Shown here: positions 8,937-17,836 of the stretch, one piece after another
Layout: every line of letters begins with the position of its first letter
How positions within the stretch are numbered: position 1 is the stretch's first letter
NCBI RefSeq assembly: GCF_000315055.1
Contig: NZ_BAER01000014.1
Coordinates: 62,001-126,000 of the forward strand
DNA: 64,000 nucleotides
Origin: Paraglaciecola polaris LMG 21857
Lineage (GTDB): Bacteria > Pseudomonadota > Gammaproteobacteria > Enterobacterales > Alteromonadaceae
Direction: 5' to 3'
Translations under genes and position numbers: made by a program
The notes under the pieces: model-generated
Seen by the model: only the letters and a program-made list of their open reading frames with translations
What the model was told of the DNA's origin: nothing
Database searches by the model: none

Positions 8937-10187
8937 ATGGAATTTTCAATTGCTCAAGCGGCAAAAGCGGCGCGTATTGCTTCACGTCAGATTGCTAAGC
9001 TCTCTGCTGTACAAAAAGAGACATTGTTAAAAGATATTGCCCAGCGCATGCTGGCACAAACTGACGGTATCATTGCAGCCAATAAACAAGATTTAAGCGC
9101 CGGGCGCGAAAACAATCTTGATGACGCCATGCTCGACAGATTATTGCTCACCCCCGAACGCATTCAAAAAATTGCCCATGCGGTCAACGACATTGCAGCC
9201 CAAGCGGATCCAGTGGGCAGTATTGAGCATATGCAACAAATGCCCAGTGGCATTCAAGTGGGTAAGATGCGGATCCCTTTAGGGGTTATCGCAATGATTT
9301 ATGAATCCCGGCCGAATGTGACCATAGATGCTGCTGCTCTTTGTCTAAAAGCCGGTAATGCAGTGATATTGCGGGGTGGAAAAGAAGCCCTTCATTCAAA
9401 CTTAGCCTTGGCTGAGTGTATTAGTTTTGCTCTGGATAAAAATGGTTTAGATCCCGCGGCAGTCGTGGTTGTACCAAACCCAGATCGTGCTGTGATGAAT
9501 GAATTGATGACTCTGAATCAAGATATCGATTTGATTATTCCCCGTGGTGGTGAGGGCTTGATCCGCTTTGTTAGTGAAAATAGTCGTATCCCGGTTATTC
9601 AACATTATAAAGGTGTGTGTCACCTATATGTGGATGACGCCGCTGATGAGAGCAAAGCCCTTAACCTATTAAAAAACGGTAAAACCCAGCGTACTGGCGT
9701 CTGCAACTCTTTAGAAACGCTATTGGTACATCAAGATATTGCACCTACTTTTATGTTAAAAGTTAGGGCGCTGTTTGATGAATTTAAGGTCAAAGTCCAC
9801 GCCTGTGAACGCAGTCTGGGGTATTTTGAAAATGCTGCTCTTGCGAGCGAAGATGATTGGCATGCAGAGTATCTGGCGATGGAGATAGCAGTGCGGATTG
9901 TGGATGACTTTGATGCCGCCATAGAACATATTGAAACCTATAGCTCCGGTCATACTGAAGTGATTGCAACGCAAGACTTTAGCCGTGCTCAAGCGTTTAT
10001 CCGCACGTTAAACTCAGCTGTGGTCATGGCCAATGCATCATCTCGTTTCTCAGACGGTGGTGAGCTAGGTTTAGGGGCGGAAATAGGCATTTCTACCAGT
10101 AAGCTTCACGCATATGGTCCAATGGGGGCTGAGTCGTTAACCACCCAGAAATTTATCGTATTAGGTGATGGTGAAGTGCGGGCCTAA
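8937..10187 (+). CDS. proA: Glutamate-5-semialdehyde dehydrogenase (gamma-glutamyl phosphate reductase)
   Basis: Reduces glutamyl-5-phosphate with NADPH to glutamate semialdehyde, the second proline step. The start is taken at ATG 8937 (MEFSIAQAAKAARIAS, preceded by ATAAGG), giving 416 residues, the family size; an upstream in-frame GTG would add 15 atypical residues. Aldehyde-dehydrogenase-fold motifs are present: PLGVIAMIYESRPNVT, the cysteine in KTQRTGVCNSLET (catalytic Cys) and SSRFSDGGELGLGAEIGIST near the C-terminus. Cotranscribed with proB. Confidence 0.97.
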   Translation: MEFSIAQAAKAARIASRQIAKLSAVQKETLLKDIAQRMLAQTDGIIAANKQDLSAGRENNLDDAMLDRLLLTPERIQKIAHAVNDIAAQADPVGSIEHMQQMPSGIQVGKMRIPLGVIAMIYESRPNVTIDAAALCLKAGNAVILRGGKEALHSNLALAECISFALDKNGLDPAAVVVVPNPDRAVMNELMTLNQDIDLIIPRGGEGLIRFVSENSRIPVIQHYKGVCHLYVDDAADESKALNLLKNGKTQRTGVCNSLETLLVHQDIAPTFMLKVRALFDEFKVKVHACERSLGYFENAALASEDDWHAEYLAMEIAVRIVDDFDAAIEHIETYSSGHTEVIATQDFSRAQAFIRTLNSAVVMANASSRFSDGGELGLGAEIGISTSKLHAYGPMGAESLTTQKFIVLGDGEVRA

Positions 10188-10634
10188 AACCTTACGTCGT
10201 CACAGCAAATAAGTATCGGGCGCGGTCGTGCGCCCATGCTCTCTGGGAGTTCATGTTGAACATCTTATCGGTGTTGATACCGTTTCACATTGTTAGCGCA
10301 TTAGCGCCCTTGCATGCTGGGTGTAAAACCCTCACGGCTAAGCTACAGTGCAGCGTTTCTGGCTGGCTTCTCAGCTTGGTACCTCGTGCGCCGCTAATTA
10401 TATGTAAATATATCATTTTAAGTCGCCCTCGCGATATTGGTAAGCGGTTACTTACTCAAGGCAAATCTATAAAGCGCCTGACAAACTCCCTCGAGCTAAA
10501 CCCCTTATTCGTCTTAAGCTGTTATTCAGCTGTATCTTTTTGCCGATTATTCGCTGCTTTTCCCGCTCAACTTGAGCGTTTAGCCATAGGCATAAATAAA
10601 CCCAATTCTATCGCAACTTTAAAAGGTAATTATT
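10188..10634. other. Intergenic region with a GC-rich hairpin after proA
   Basis: About 450 bp. A perfect 6-bp hairpin GGGCGC/GCGCCC (10218-10235) lies 30 bp after proA and may terminate the operon, although no T tract follows. The rest has an open frame of 141 codons overlapping the next gene, but its composition and lack of a ribosome site argue against it. The promoter of the NADH dehydrogenase gene must be here. Nothing else was recognised. Confidence 0.4.
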
Positions 10635-11927
10635 ATGAAACGTATAGTCGTAGTAGGCGGCGGGGCGGGTGGTCTTGAGTTAGTTGCTCAATTAAGTCGC
10701 TATTGTCGCAAGCATGCTGCTGTTGAATTGGTCTTGGTTGACAAGGTGAGAACCCACGTCTGGAAACCGCTGTTACACGAAGTAGCCGCAGGTATTATAG
10801 ATAAAAACTCTGATGGGGTGGACTACCGTATTCATGCTTCGCGCCTTAAATATCAATTTCAACAAGGTACGTTAAAAGGAATTGATCAACTTAATAAATC
10901 AATCGCGCTTGATGCGTTGTACGATGAAGAAGGCGAATTGATCCTGCCTGAGCGCAACATTGAGTACGATATATTAGTATTAGCAATTGGCAGTGTGAGC
11001 AACGATTTTGGCACTCCTGGGGTGAAGGAACACAGTTATTTTTTAGACTCCCTAGAGCAGGCTGAACGATTTCACCGCGCGTTGTTAAATCAAATGCTTA
11101 AGGTGAATCAGCCTAATACACAACAATCTATGCTGCGTGTATCGATTGTGGGTGCTGGTGCCACAGGTACCGAGTTAGCTGCGCAGTTGCATCATGTGGC
11201 AAATCTGTCTCGCGCTTATGGTATGCCAGAGATGTCTGCTCAGCGCTTAGAGATTTCCATCATTGAAGCGGGCCCACGCATATTACCCGCATTGCCTGAG
11301 CGTATTGCTAACGCGGCTAAGAATGCGCTGCAAAAAATTGGTGTGAAAATTTACGAGAACACCAAAGTGATTCGAGCGGAAAAAAAGGGCTTTGTCACCG
11401 CTGACGAGCAATTAATTGAAGCTGATTTGATGGTCTGGGCTGCAGGCGTTAAAGCACCAAACTTAATTAAAGCATTGGATATGTTTGAGACCAATCGCGC
11501 CCAACAGGTATTGGTGGACAAGCAACTTCGCGCGCAAAACTACCAAGACATTTACGTGTTGGGTGATTGCTGTGCGTTTCAGCAAGATGATGGTACTTGG
11601 GTGCCGCCCCGGGCACAATCGGCCCATCAAATGGCTTCCAAAGTATATAAAAATATTGTCAGCCAACTTCAGGGTAACGAACTTGAAGACTATAAATACA
11701 GTGACTATGGTTCGCTGGTGCATTTAAGCAAATACAGTACCGTCGGTAGCTTAATGGGGAATTTATCCAGTAGTAGTATGTTTGTGGAAGGGAAATTAGC
11801 CCGCTTGGTGTATACCTCTCTGTATAGTATGCATCAGTTTTCCGTACATGGCTGGTTAAAGGCTGTGCTAACCATGCTTAGCCGACGCGTGAGCAAATTT
11901 GTTGGACCCAAGCTTAAATTACATTAA
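10635..11927 (+). CDS. ndh: Type II NADH dehydrogenase (NDH-2), FAD-dependent
   Basis: 430 residues. Oxidises NADH and reduces quinone at the inner face of the cytoplasmic membrane without pumping protons. The FAD-binding Rossmann motif is at the N-terminus (VVVGGGAGGLELVAQL), the NADH-binding Rossmann motif at about residue 170 (VSIVGAGATGTELAAQL), and the second FAD contact in IYVLGDCCAF. The C-terminal hydrophobic/amphipathic region (SLYSMHQFSVHGWLKAVL) fits peripheral membrane attachment. Good AAAAGG ribosome site. Single gene closed by a terminator. Confidence 0.92.
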   Translation: MKRIVVVGGGAGGLELVAQLSRYCRKHAAVELVLVDKVRTHVWKPLLHEVAAGIIDKNSDGVDYRIHASRLKYQFQQGTLKGIDQLNKSIALDALYDEEGELILPERNIEYDILVLAIGSVSNDFGTPGVKEHSYFLDSLEQAERFHRALLNQMLKVNQPNTQQSMLRVSIVGAGATGTELAAQLHHVANLSRAYGMPEMSAQRLEISIIEAGPRILPALPERIANAAKNALQKIGVKIYENTKVIRAEKKGFVTADEQLIEADLMVWAAGVKAPNLIKALDMFETNRAQQVLVDKQLRAQNYQDIYVLGDCCAFQQDDGTWVPPRAQSAHQMASKVYKNIVSQLQGNELEDYKYSDYGSLVHLSKYSTVGSLMGNLSSSSMFVEGKLARLVYTSLYSMHQFSVHGWLKAVLTMLSRRVSKFVGPKLKLH

Positions 11928-11943
11928 TTATCATTTACTTACC

Positions 11944-11980
11944 AAAGCCAAGCATTCGTCTTGGCTTTTTGTTGTTTTTT
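11944..11980 (+). terminator. Rho-independent terminator after ndh
   Basis: Perfect 9-bp stem AAAGCCAAG/CTTGGCTTT with a 7-base loop, followed by a T-rich tail (TTGTTGTTTTTT). It starts 17 bp after the stop codon. Confidence 0.92.
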
Positions 11981-12158
11981 CGAGAATTTAATTCACCTTA
12001 CTCAAATATTCAAAGTGTCAGGAAAAATTACACCTTGCTAAGTTAATACACGTAAAACAAAGTAACCTTTTGATTATTAACGAATTTAATTACTGGTCTG
12101 ACAATTGCTTAATGGCTGTCTGATTCGATTTATATACAATAATTAAAGGATGTATTAA

Positions 12159-13568
12159 ATGTACGATTTGAAAAAATTGGTCAAAGCAGTTGCACTATGT
12201 GGCGCATTTGCGGCGAGTGTTACTTCGCTCTCGGCTAACGCTAGTGTGTTGTTGGAAGGCTGGGATGGCGCGGGTGATTCTGGTTTCGGAACTATTGCGC
12301 TACCTAAAAATGACGATGGATCGAGTGACGAAATCGTTTTCAGTGAGTACGATGATCTCGGTTTTGACTCAGGGGTGAACTTCTTTGGTCGCACGCATAA
12401 CTCATTCTATGTGAACAACAACGGCAATATCAGCTTTAATGGCTCTGTTGGTGAATTCACGCCTAACCCATTTCCAAATACTATCATTGCCGATGATGAT
12501 TTCGAAGGCGGTGGAGAATGCGGTGAAGAATGTGAAGGTCCTGCGATCCCTGAAGGAGATCAAAATGATTTTGCGCGTTCTACCCTAAATGTTGAGAGTG
12601 AACCTGCTTTAAATACCATCGCTATGATCGCCCCTTTTTGGGCTGATGTTGATACCGGTTGTGAGGATTGCGGTGATGTTTTTATCGGCTCACCAAACGC
12701 TGAAACGCTAGTTATTACTTGGGATGCAGTGGGTTTTTTCCCTTCAGATAGCTCACTTACTAACACCTTTCAATTAGTTTTGATTGACCGGACTGATACC
12801 GGTGCAGGCAACTTCGACGTGGAATTCCGCTATGAAGACATCAATTGGACAACCGGTGATGCCTCTGAAGGTGAAAGTGGTCTGGGTGGCATACCAGCAC
12901 AAGCGGGTTATGATGCAGGTGATGGTGTTAACTTCTTTACTGTCCCTGGTTCACGTACCAGCGAAGTGGTGAATTTGGATACCGCGGACAGTAATACTGG
13001 TACTGTAGGTATCTGGAAATTCGCTATTCGTGACGGGCAGTTACCCGGCGATAACGCTGAAAACCCTATACTACCGGTTATCAATCCTGAAACGCCAACT
13101 GACTATAACTTTGAATTTGTGATTATAGAGCCTGAAACGCCGATTTTTATCGACCCTGATGTAGCGGTAGGTTATGACTATATCGTCAATAGTGGTCCTA
13201 GCATTACGTCTGTAATGTTACCTACCGGTTTTGGCGATGACGTTTATGACCTTTGGTTATGGAATGACTTACTCATGGCATGGTACGACACAGGTGAAGA
13301 TCTTTTGGGTGGTGATACCTATGACTTTATTACCGCTGTAGATCGTTTTCGAATTCTAGGTATTGAGACATCAGAAATGGTTGATCCTAATGACCCAACC
13401 GCATTTGTAACTGCGTTAACATTCGACTCTGCTGGCACAATCAATATAAATCAAAATGCCATTACTGAGTTTGTTGATGGCCCTCAAGCGGTTTCTGCGC
13501 CTGCTGGCTTAGGTATCTTCGCTTTATCTTTGTTGGTATTCTTACGCGCTAGAAAGCGTCGCGCTTAA
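12159..13568 (+). CDS. Secreted nidogen-domain protein with PEP-CTERM-like sorting tail
   Basis: 469 residues. Signal peptide at 1-29 (ending SLSANA), then a nidogen-like (NIDO) domain at about 65-295 with FYVNNNGNISFNG, IAMIAPFWADVDT and FQLVLIDRTD. Two short cysteine pairs (GECGEEC and GCEDCGD) are probably disulfides or a metal site. A linker and a second small domain (about 310-440) follow. The C-terminus is VSAPAGLGIFALSLLVFL then an Arg/Lys cluster, a marine variant of the PEP-CTERM signal recognised by exosortase. It is likely exported and processed to the surface or matrix. Strongly acidic, as usual for secreted marine proteins. Ligand unknown. Confidence 0.82.
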   Translation: MYDLKKLVKAVALCGAFAASVTSLSANASVLLEGWDGAGDSGFGTIALPKNDDGSSDEIVFSEYDDLGFDSGVNFFGRTHNSFYVNNNGNISFNGSVGEFTPNPFPNTIIADDDFEGGGECGEECEGPAIPEGDQNDFARSTLNVESEPALNTIAMIAPFWADVDTGCEDCGDVFIGSPNAETLVITWDAVGFFPSDSSLTNTFQLVLIDRTDTGAGNFDVEFRYEDINWTTGDASEGESGLGGIPAQAGYDAGDGVNFFTVPGSRTSEVVNLDTADSNTGTVGIWKFAIRDGQLPGDNAENPILPVINPETPTDYNFEFVIIEPETPIFIDPDVAVGYDYIVNSGPSITSVMLPTGFGDDVYDLWLWNDLLMAWYDTGEDLLGGDTYDFITAVDRFRILGIETSEMVDPNDPTAFVTALTFDSAGTININQNAITEFVDGPQAVSAPAGLGIFALSLLVFLRARKRRA

Positions 13569-13584
13569 GTTTAATTGAACAGTG

Positions 13585-13613
13585 AAAAGAGGAGCGATGG
13601 CTCCTCTTTTTTT
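13585..13613 (+). terminator. Rho-independent terminator after the nidogen gene
   Basis: Perfect 11-bp stem AAAAGAGGAGC/GCTCCTCTTTT with loop GATG and a run of T. It sits 16 bp after the stop codon and overlaps the non-coding start of a longer reading of the next gene, which supports the later start at 13633 for that gene. Confidence 0.93.
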
Positions 13614-13632
13614 GTCACAATGGAGTGTTTTT

Positions 13633-14121
13633 ATGCGGTTAATTTTTGCTGTTTTTACCATGTTGTTCGTTGTATCTGGTGGCGCATATGCCCAGAGTAA
13701 ACAAACGTTTGGCTCTTGGAGCCTATTGTGCGGTGACCAAGGAAATTGTTCCGTTAGTCAGCTAGTGGCAATGGATCCAGAAGGTAAAAAAGTTTTATTA
13801 GGCGCAAATATTAATTTTTCTATGTCTAATAGCTTTCCGGTACTAATGTTACGCATGCCTCCTAATTTAAACAAAACCAGCGGCGTGGGGATCAAGATTG
13901 ACGATAATAAAGCCATTCAAGTTGCGCTCTCGCAATGTACGTCAGTGGCTTGTCAAAGTGTAATAAAGATAGATCAAACGTTATTTGCGGAATTGCGCGA
14001 TGGTAAATTGGCCAAAGTGGCTTTTGCATTAGAGAAAAATAAACAGCTTACCCTGCCCTTATCTCTTGAAGGGTTTGCTGATGCTTACGAGGCATTACTC
14101 GCCACGCGGAAAACGTCTTAA
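13633..14121 (+). CDS. Invasion-associated locus B (IalB) family protein
   Basis: 162 residues from ATG 13633 (GGAG ribosome site; begins the signal peptide MRLIFAVFTMLFVVSGGAYA). The mature protein opens with TFGSWSLLCG, the characteristic IalB start, and keeps paired cysteines (CGDQGNC, CTSVAC). IalB-family proteins are periplasmic and small; a role in erythrocyte invasion is known only for Bartonella, and the role in free-living bacteria is unclear. The chosen start avoids reading through the preceding terminator. Confidence 0.8.
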   Translation: MRLIFAVFTMLFVVSGGAYAQSKQTFGSWSLLCGDQGNCSVSQLVAMDPEGKKVLLGANINFSMSNSFPVLMLRMPPNLNKTSGVGIKIDDNKAIQVALSQCTSVACQSVIKIDQTLFAELRDGKLAKVAFALEKNKQLTLPLSLEGFADAYEALLATRKTS

Positions 14122-14133
14122 TAAATCACTTCT

Positions 14134-14175
14134 CTCCCTATTTAGGGAGGAAATACCCTATTACCTCCCTTTTTT
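14134..14175 (+). terminator. Terminator after the IalB-family gene, with a competing hairpin
   Basis: GGGAGG (14145-14150) pairs with CCTCCC (14164-14169) and is followed by seven T. The upstream CTCCCT (14134-14139) can instead pair with AGGGAG (14144-14149), using the same left arm, so two mutually exclusive hairpins are possible. Confidence 0.7.
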
Positions 14176-14322
14176 ATAAACATTATTTTTCATTTTATAC
14201 TTCTTGTTCTGCTTTATTTCCTCTGTTCACTTAGGTAACTGAAGGCATTACTCTACGGAACTAGAAATTAGCTGTTTTGATCCACATGACTTATGTTATA
14301 CAGTGTAAGCTTATGAAAAATA

Positions 14323-14343
14323 GACTGAAAATATTTTTCAGTC
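14323..14343 (+). promoter_or_regulatory. Perfect 9-bp inverted repeat just before the ribosome site of the 631-aa membrane protein
   Basis: GACTGAAAA, TAT, TTTTCAGTC: a 21-bp palindrome ending 7 bp before the AAAAGGA ribosome site of the gene at 14363. It could be a repressor site or a 5' UTR hairpin that limits ribosome access. Symmetry is seen directly; function is inferred. Confidence 0.5.
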
Positions 14344-14362
14344 AATAAAAGGACGTACGTAA

Positions 14363-16258
14363 ATGGCCTATGATTTTGGTACCAATACGCTGGGGATCAG
14401 CAACCCGTTTAAACCGGAAGGCGCAGCGAAAGCGGTTAGTGGCCTAGGGATAGTGGTGCTTGGCGTGATTGCGCTATTAGGCGTAGCTGATGATTTGAAA
14501 AGCGACATGGTGCTTGCGTGGGTTAATGCATTACTTGGCTTAACCTTGCTCACCTTAGGTTTACGTCATGCTGGTATCGGTTTATTTCAATTGTTTAAGT
14601 ATTTTGTTGGCCGTTCTGTGCCAACGTCCCTTGCCTACAACCACAATTCAAGCGAAAAACAGAACGCTGAACGTGAACGACTGCAAACGGCTTATGATGC
14701 CCAAGAACTAGAATCTATGCTAATGGGACGTAAAAATGCGACGTTTACAGAACCTGAAGGATGGATCGCGCGCTTGATACATACCTTGGTGCCGCGATTG
14801 ATATTTAACCCCTACCCGATCCGTAATTTTGTGCAAGAGCTTGGTGGATTAGTCTGTGCCACAGTTGTTGGGTTAATCGCCTTTGGGGCATCCTATTTTG
14901 TCTCGGTATCTGGTTTAGTTGGCAACTCTGGTGTGATAATTACTCCCATACTTTCCGTTTTATTACTGGTGTATTTGATTGTTCAGTGGCGAAATACATC
15001 CCACTCGTTAGCGGCACCTAATATGCGCAAGCTACAAGCCAAAACAGCTGCTAGTTTGGCCAAACTTTTGGTCTTCGCTATTGTGGTACCAATCGCAATC
15101 GGCTTTGCTTACAGCCAACTGGATAGTCGCTCGGCAGATCAAGTACAAGGGCTATTAGCAGATGTTGTGGCATTTGATGCTTGGTGGAATTTATTATTAT
15201 TAATTGTAATGGTATTCACTGTGATCGGGTTATCTTGGGTCATGGTACGAGAGCGTTTGGCATTGGCAAACCCAAGTACAGAGGTCAGCGAGTTCCGTGA
15301 AAACCTGCAGGAATCTGTGCATCCTAACGAGATTTTTATCAATATTGAAAACATAGTATTGGCTAATCGACGTTACAAAGAAATTCCCAACCGCATGTAT
15401 CAGGAATTTGATCCTAAGTTGCAAGAACAAAGTCAGGGGAAAGGCAGTTTTAAAGGCAAGTTACTGATTGAAACACAACCTGAATTTAGTCAACTAAACT
15501 ACAGCGCCAAATTTAATGCATTTCGTTTACTCGCTACCATTGCCGCACAAATATTGATTTTTGCTGGGGCGTTACTGTTGTTTTTCACGGTGCAAGAAGG
15601 CTACCAGTTGTATCAGTTTATAGCGCAACAATTATTCAGCCTTGACGGGGTAAGCCAAGTCCGTGTTGATGCGATTTTGCATGACTTTGGTTTACAGTTA
15701 AGTGGCTTTTTAGTGATGTTATTTAGCTGGTTAACGATTTCCGCTGGAGCGACTATTTTAGCTAGAGGCACTAATTTATTCTGGGCTGAGATGCAATTCA
15801 GTAGTTTATTAATGTGGATGAAAACAGAAGGCACATTTACTGAGAGCAAGGTGTCTACCGGAATGTCGATTCACGACTCCACTCGTTCTGAAAATGTGGT
15901 GGTGCGCAGCTCTATTACCCCTTGGATAATCACGACTCGCGTGATGACATCTACGTTCGCCACTTCAGGCAGCAAAAATCTAGAGATGCCTCGCTACGTC
16001 ATGCAAATGGATAAAAATACTCAAGAACTGCAAGGCATTGTTGGTGAAATCACGCAATTTTTACGCAAAAGAGAAGCGATTGCGTCGATCACTAACGAGC
16101 AAGACTTATCTAGCGCCGAAAATATCTATCGGGTGAATGAAGCAAGTCGTGCGAAACCTGATTTACTCGAAAGGCAAAACGTCACTGCAGAAAAACAGAA
16201 ACTGGAGGAGCAAGCAGCAGGAAAGCTACGCCAAGATGAGGCGAATGAATCGTCTTGA
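14363..16258 (+). CDS. Uncharacterised multi-pass membrane protein (631 aa)
   Basis: I do not recognise a named family. Visible features: two N-terminal membrane helices (about 25-42 and 50-68), a charged segment with many Glu/Gln (95-115), helices at about 165-215, 230-250 and 273-295, a large soluble loop (300-390, with NPYP earlier and NRRYKEIPNRMYQEFDP here), further helices at about 395-420 and 445-470, then a C-terminal cytoplasmic region of about 160 residues ending in a likely coiled coil (ERQNVTAEKQKLEEQAAGKL). AAAAGGA ribosome site. It is monocistronic and preceded by a 21-bp palindrome. Possibly an envelope or type IV-like assembly protein, but nothing specific supports that. Confidence 0.7.
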   Translation: MAYDFGTNTLGISNPFKPEGAAKAVSGLGIVVLGVIALLGVADDLKSDMVLAWVNALLGLTLLTLGLRHAGIGLFQLFKYFVGRSVPTSLAYNHNSSEKQNAERERLQTAYDAQELESMLMGRKNATFTEPEGWIARLIHTLVPRLIFNPYPIRNFVQELGGLVCATVVGLIAFGASYFVSVSGLVGNSGVIITPILSVLLLVYLIVQWRNTSHSLAAPNMRKLQAKTAASLAKLLVFAIVVPIAIGFAYSQLDSRSADQVQGLLADVVAFDAWWNLLLLIVMVFTVIGLSWVMVRERLALANPSTEVSEFRENLQESVHPNEIFINIENIVLANRRYKEIPNRMYQEFDPKLQEQSQGKGSFKGKLLIETQPEFSQLNYSAKFNAFRLLATIAAQILIFAGALLLFFTVQEGYQLYQFIAQQLFSLDGVSQVRVDAILHDFGLQLSGFLVMLFSWLTISAGATILARGTNLFWAEMQFSSLLMWMKTEGTFTESKVSTGMSIHDSTRSENVVVRSSITPWIITTRVMTSTFATSGSKNLEMPRYVMQMDKNTQELQGIVGEITQFLRKREAIASITNEQDLSSAENIYRVNEASRAKPDLLERQNVTAEKQKLEEQAAGKLRQDEANESS

Positions 16259-16299
16259 CGTAGTGGTTTGGCTTAGGTTAACCGCAAAGTAAAAGCGGG

Positions 16300-17763
16300 T
16301 TAGCCTTCGCCGGCCTGCTTGACCATAGCGTAGTAAAATTGAATGGCTTGCATATAGTCTTCAACCGCTATTTGCTCATTCACACCATGAAAACGTTTCA
16401 TCGTTTGGGGATTTAGTCGCACCATCATAAAACGATAAACGTTGTCAGATAGCCCATAAAAATTTGATGCATCTGTGCCCCCCTGAACTAAATACGGCGC
16501 GACGAGTAAGTTTTGATCCAAACGTCGTATTGTCTGCTCAATAAGTTGGTATCCGTAAGTTTCGGTGGAAGACACGGGAGATGCTTCATTCGTCATGAAG
16601 GCCTCTATTTTTACATTTGGATTGCCTATCGCTTTGGTTATATGCTGGGTTACGCTCTGAATCGTATCTCCAGGTAATATTCTGAAGTTCACTACGGCTT
16701 CGGCTTGAGTGGGTAAAATATTCGATTTAGAACTGCCTTTAAGCATGGTTACAGCAGTGGATGTTCGAATGCTGGCGGCTGAACTTGGGCTTTTTAGCAT
16801 CATGCTTTCAACCGCAGGTGAAAATAGCCACAAGTTAGACATGGGCAAACGTGTAGCCAAATCAGTGGCGAAGCCAATATGTTTAAATGTATTTTGAATA
16901 AAACGCATATCAGTCGTAAACGGGTTAGCTTCTACTTTTACGATTGCCTGAGCGAGAATACCTGCCGCTGTATGTGCTGGGGGTTGTGAGGAGTGTCCTC
17001 CAGGTGCGTTAACGGTTAAACGTAAATTAACAAAGCCCTTTTCAGCAATGCCGATTACCGCTACAGGCTCGGCTACGCCGGGCAGCATATCTTGAGTGAC
17101 TACGCCGCCTTCATCGAGTACAAACTCAAATGTTATGTTTTTTTTGGCCAAAAATGCCGCGATTTGCTTGGCGCCATCTTTACCACCTGCTTCTTCATCG
17201 TGTCCAAAAGCGAAATAGATACTGCGCTTAGGTTGAATATTTTGCGCAAGTAGCATTTCCATAGACTCCATAAGTGCGACGACGCTGATTTTGTCATCTA
17301 TCGTGCCGCGTCCCCAAATTACTCCGTCGATTACCTTGCCACTAAAAGGTGGTTGTTGCCATTGCTCTGCCGTCGCTTCATCGACCGGAACGACATCCAT
17401 ATGGCCCATAAAGAGCGCTGGCTTGAGCGTTGAGTCACTGCCTTTTAAGTGATAGAGCAAGCTATAGCCGTTAATTACGTCTAGGCTGGTTTTTTGATGT
17501 ACAAGAGGGAAAGACGTTTTCATGTATTGTTGAAAAGCCAAGAAGGCTTTTTGGTCGAATTGGCTGCGGTCATCGTAAGATATGGTGGGTATTTGAATCG
17601 CTTGCGAAAAACGTTCTAATGCTGCTTGAGTATCTATATTTACCGTTGTGATTGGGCTTTCAACCACATATTGCTGGTCGCTATAAAAGCTATTCGCACG
17701 GTAAAATAACAGGCCGATTAACACTAGTATCACAACGGCAAAAGCTATTATTATTTTTTTCAT
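16300..17763 (-). CDS. M20 family metallopeptidase, membrane-anchored (PM20D1-like carboxypeptidase)
   Basis: 487 residues. An N-terminal hydrophobic segment (about 3-20) gives a signal anchor. The M20 metal sites are present: GHMDVVP (His and Asp ligands), GRGTIDDK, HDEEAGGKDG (catalytic Glu plus ligand), and a C-terminal His in KRFHGVNE. A dimerisation domain lies between about 225 and 350 (APGGHSSQPP). It probably cleaves peptides or N-acyl amino acids in the periplasm. It converges on the 631-aa gene and is divergent from the EamA exporter (73 bp). Confidence 0.9.
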   Translation of the reverse strand: MKKIIIAFAVVILVLIGLLFYRANSFYSDQQYVVESPITTVNIDTQAALERFSQAIQIPTISYDDRSQFDQKAFLAFQQYMKTSFPLVHQKTSLDVINGYSLLYHLKGSDSTLKPALFMGHMDVVPVDEATAEQWQQPPFSGKVIDGVIWGRGTIDDKISVVALMESMEMLLAQNIQPKRSIYFAFGHDEEAGGKDGAKQIAAFLAKKNITFEFVLDEGGVVTQDMLPGVAEPVAVIGIAEKGFVNLRLTVNAPGGHSSQPPAHTAAGILAQAIVKVEANPFTTDMRFIQNTFKHIGFATDLATRLPMSNLWLFSPAVESMMLKSPSSAASIRTSTAVTMLKGSSKSNILPTQAEAVVNFRILPGDTIQSVTQHITKAIGNPNVKIEAFMTNEASPVSSTETYGYQLIEQTIRRLDQNLLVAPYLVQGGTDASNFYGLSDNVYRFMMVRLNPQTMKRFHGVNEQIAVEDYMQAIQFYYAMVKQAGEG

Positions 17764-17836
17764 ATTTCGCTACTTATCATTCATTTAGAGATAGAATCGC
17801 CAGCCAGTATAACGCTATCTGATTCGGGTGATCTAG

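Noticed and set aside
10253-10678. 141-codon plus-strand frame after proA
   Set aside because: It overlaps the start of the NADH dehydrogenase in another frame, has no ribosome site, and its residue mix (many Ser, Leu, Arg and Cys with no pattern) looks non-coding.
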